A stretch of DNA of 64,000 nucleotides from assembly GCF_003591175.1 (NCBI RefSeq), contig NZ_QYYG01000001.1:1178001-1242000 (forward strand), in the 5' to 3' direction. The notes under the pieces are model-generated. The model had not been told where the DNA came from. It saw nothing but the letters and a program-made list of their open reading frames with translations, and made no database searches. This stretch comes from Serratia inhibens. GTDB lineage: Bacteria; Pseudomonadota; Gammaproteobacteria; Enterobacterales; Enterobacteriaceae. The position numbers and the translations under genes are program-made. Positions 62,112 to 64,000 of this stretch are shown here, piece after piece. Each line of letters begins with the position of its first letter. Within the stretch, counting starts at the first letter, position 1.

Positions 62112-63263
62112 TTAGACAGCAGCGAACGGCGTATGGTGGCGATCTGGCTTTTGCTTTTTCAGCAACATCATCAGATACACCAGCGCAACGGCGGCAATCA
62201 TCACAAACAGCAAGCGGTCGGAATAATTCTGCATCAACAACGCCGTCATCGACGGGCCAAGCAGGCTGCCGATAGTGTAGCTCATCAGCAGCGCCTGATT
62301 CATCGCCACCAACTCATGCGGCAGCGCTTTCTCACAGGCCCAGGACATCGCCACCGGATACAACGTGAAACCGGCACAGCCGAGAATAAACAGCGCCGGC
62401 GCCATGGCGGAGTTACCGAGCATCGCCACACTGGCGAGGATCACCACAAACACCTGAATCCGCAGCACCAACAGGCGGCCATAGCGATCGGCCAGGCGCC
62501 CTACCGGCCACTGCCCGACAATACCGGAGCTGACCAGCAGCGCCATCCAGTAACCGACGTTGGCGTCGCTCATACCCTGATGGGATAAATACAGCGGCAT
62601 CAAGCCATAGAGTGAACCAAGGACAATACCGGAGATAATGCAGCCAGTGATGCCCAGCCGCGCGCTGCGGCGTTTCAGCATTGGCCATACCGCCGCCTGC
62701 TGCGGTTCGTCATGCTGGCTGTTAACCCGTGCAAACAACATGGGCAGCATGGCGCAGATGATGATGGTGGTCACCCACGGCACCACGTTCAGCAATTCGG
62801 TCGATACCAGGCTCAGCAGCAGTTGGCCAATCACGGTACCAAGATAGTAAACCATCATATAGGCCGCCAACAGTTGCCCGCGGTTGGACAGGTTACCGCT
62901 GCGCAGCAAGGCACTTTCAACAATCACCCAGATCCAGGCGCAGCCGATGCCGGCAAAGAAACGCCAGCCCATCCAGCTCCAAAAATCGAGCGACAACGCC
63001 ATACCGGCCGTCGCAACGGCAAACACCACGCAGGCAAGATGATAGCTGCGGGTAAAACCGATGCGCTTGATCAACTTACCCGCTATCAACGTACCTAACA
63101 GGTTACCGGTGAAGTAAGAAGAACTCACCATCCCCACCTGGCCGGTTGACAACTGAGCGTGAGTCAACCAAAGAGGAACTAACGTATTCAATACGGCAAT
63201 AGAAACCGTGAGCAATAACAGGCCACAGAGCAGCAGAAGCACTGGGCGGGAATATGCGGACAT
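62112..63263 (-). CDS. ycaD: YcaD, major facilitator superfamily transporter
   Basis: 383 residues, full-length match to E. coli YcaD (382). Twelve membrane helices are expected; the loop 2-3 motif is [20 protein letters not shown] and the equivalent in the second half is [18 protein letters not shown]. An inner-membrane transporter of unknown substrate. Its presence near pflA matches E. coli order, although the genes between them there are absent here. Confidence 0.94.
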   Translation of the reverse strand: MSAYSRPVLLLLCGLLLLTVSIAVLNTLVPLWLTHAQLSTGQVGMVSSSYFTGNLLGTLIAGKLIKRIGFTRSYHLACVVFAVATAGMALSLDFWSWMGWRFFAGIGCAWIWVIVESALLRSGNLSNRGQLLAAYMMVYYLGTVIGQLLLSLVSTELLNVVPWVTTIIICAMLPMLFARVNSQHDEPQQAAVWPMLKRRSARLGITGCIISGIVLGSLYGLMPLYLSHQGMSDANVGYWMALLVSSGIVGQWPVGRLADRYGRLLVLRIQVFVVILASVAMLGNSAMAPALFILGCAGFTLYPVAMSWACEKALPHELVAMNQALLMSYTIGSLLGPSMTALLMQNYSDRLLFVMIAAVALVYLMMLLKKQKPDRHHTPFAAV

Positions 63264-63441
63264 AGTGAAATTGAAACCGAGCGCGCGATGAGAGTGCGCG
63301 CATCATGCCACTGGCGATAAAAAAGTCAATCCGCTCTTATAGGCTCACCGCACAATTTGTTTCGCTCCCGGCAGCAGGAGCAACGCGGAGCAAAAAGGTC
63401 TATGCTGACGGCTGAAGAAATACACTCCCCGGAGAGGCGTG

Positions 63442-63810
63442 ATGAAACAGATTATCGATGATGCCGTCGGCGCATTGTTGGCGGATATAGGCAGCACCCA
63501 TGATGCACTTCTGGAGGTGGTGCAACGCGTTCGCCATGTGGCCGCTGCCGCCGGTGACGGCGTCAGTGAATCGGTAAAATATGGCGGCATCATGTTTTCA
63601 CATACGGCGTTTTTCTGCGGCGTGTTCGCCTACAGCGGTCATGTGACGGTTGAATTTGGCCGGGGGTATTTGCTCGAAGACCACCACCGAATGCTGGAGG
63701 GCGGCGGTAAGTATCGCCGGCATATCAAGCTTTATTCGCTTGCCGATGTCGAGACAAAACAGCTGGCGGACTACGTCAGGCAGGCCTACGAGCTGGAATC
63801 TCCACGCTGA
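63442..63810 (+). CDS. DUF1801 domain protein
   Basis: The ATG at 63442 (MKQIIDDAVGALLADIG) follows GGAGAGG and gives 122 residues; an in-frame GTG lies one codon before. The fold is the small alpha/beta DUF1801 domain, with ESVKYGGIMFSHTAFFCGVFAY as the core and RRHIKLYSLADVETKQLADYV near the end. Members include frataxin-like iron chaperone proteins of Bacillus, but function here is unknown. It is 37 bases upstream of the AraC-type gene on the same strand, so the two may share a transcript. Confidence 0.82.
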   Translation: MKQIIDDAVGALLADIGSTHDALLEVVQRVRHVAAAAGDGVSESVKYGGIMFSHTAFFCGVFAYSGHVTVEFGRGYLLEDHHRMLEGGGKYRRHIKLYSLADVETKQLADYVRQAYELESPR

Positions 63811-63847
63811 GAGCTGCATGCACCTGCGGCACTTCAAAGGATAGGTG

Positions 63848-64000
63848 ATGAAGAAACGTTCTATTCAGATCGTCCCCAGCAGCCTCCGCGGTATGGAAAT
63901 GGTGGCGGCGGACACGGATTTTTCCTTTGGGCGCCATACTCACGACCAGTTTGGCATAGGCCTGATGGATCGCGGAGCCCAGAAGTCGCTGAGCGGCCGG
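63848..64000 (+). CDS. AraC-family transcriptional regulator, N-terminal part (cut by window edge)
   Basis: 51 codons are visible from the ATG at 63848 (MKKRSIQIVPSSLRGMEMV). FGRHTHDQFGIGLMDRGAQKS is the cupin-type ligand-binding start seen in many AraC regulators, with the HxH pair. The DNA-binding domain lies outside the window, so ligand and targets cannot be inferred. Confidence 0.75.
   Translation, partial: MKKRSIQIVPSSLRGMEMVAADTDFSFGRHTHDQFGIGLMDRGAQKSLSGR

Overview
The window reads as a chromosomal segment of an enteric gammaproteobacterium, most likely Serratia or a close relative (Enterobacterales, Yersiniaceae). Nearly every protein lines up over its full length with its Escherichia coli K-12 counterpart, and the gene order is a mirror of the E. 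coli pflA-to-pqiA region. Assignment to Serratia is an inference from the overall gene set, not from a marker gene. No tRNA, rRNA, CRISPR array, insertion sequence, integrase or prophage block was seen.

Layout, left to right. 1-8.4 kb, minus strand: pqiA (cut at the edge), uup, rlmKL, then convergent ycbX (+), zapC and pyrD. 8.6-12.9 kb: a complete ssuEADCB operon for taking sulfur from alkanesulfonates. 13-17.7 kb: pepN and a membrane diguanylate cyclase that is not part of the E. coli neighbourhood. 18-23.7 kb: pncB, asnS, an OmpF/OmpC-type porin with OmpR-like sites, and aspC. 23.7-34.5 kb, minus: ycbL, mepK, ldtD and the tightly overlapping cmoM-mukF-mukE-mukB condensin operon. 34.6-39.2 kb: elyC, ycbJ, kdsB-ycaR and ycaQ. 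39-41.6 kb holds genes absent from this place in E. coli: two cold-shock-domain genes (one with a degenerate RNA-binding motif), a 37-codon ORF ahead of one of them, and a YdcJ/HglS-type 2-oxoadipate dioxygenase. 41.6-52.6 kb, minus: lpxK, msbA, comEC (ycaI), ihfB, rpsA, cmk, aroA and serC. 53-60.8 kb: ansB (where E. coli has ycaP), ycaO, and the anaerobic formate module focA-pflB-pflA. 60.9-64 kb: an A+T-rich XRE-type regulator of unknown role, ycaD, a DUF1801 gene and the start of an AraC-type regulator.

Functional themes: cell envelope (msbA/lpxK/kdsB lipid A and Kdo; ldtD and mepK peptidoglycan cross-links; elyC; porin; pqiA), chromosome and division (mukFEB, ihfB, zapC), translation and RNA modification (rpsA, asnS, rlmKL, cmoM, uup, ycaO), nucleotide/NAD/amino acid synthesis (pyrD, cmk, pncB, aroA, serC, aspC), and anaerobic pyruvate metabolism (focA-pfl, with an FNR-like site placed for class II activation; ansB).

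Most of the window is ordinary core genome. I found no clear new multi-gene system. The best leads are the lone XRE-type regulator with its own perfect inverted repeat upstream, the small ORF and divergent cold-shock gene near 39 kb, a probable AUU start on comEC, a ycbJ product that looks like a catalytically dead kinase fold, and several unexplained perfect inverted repeats between genes.
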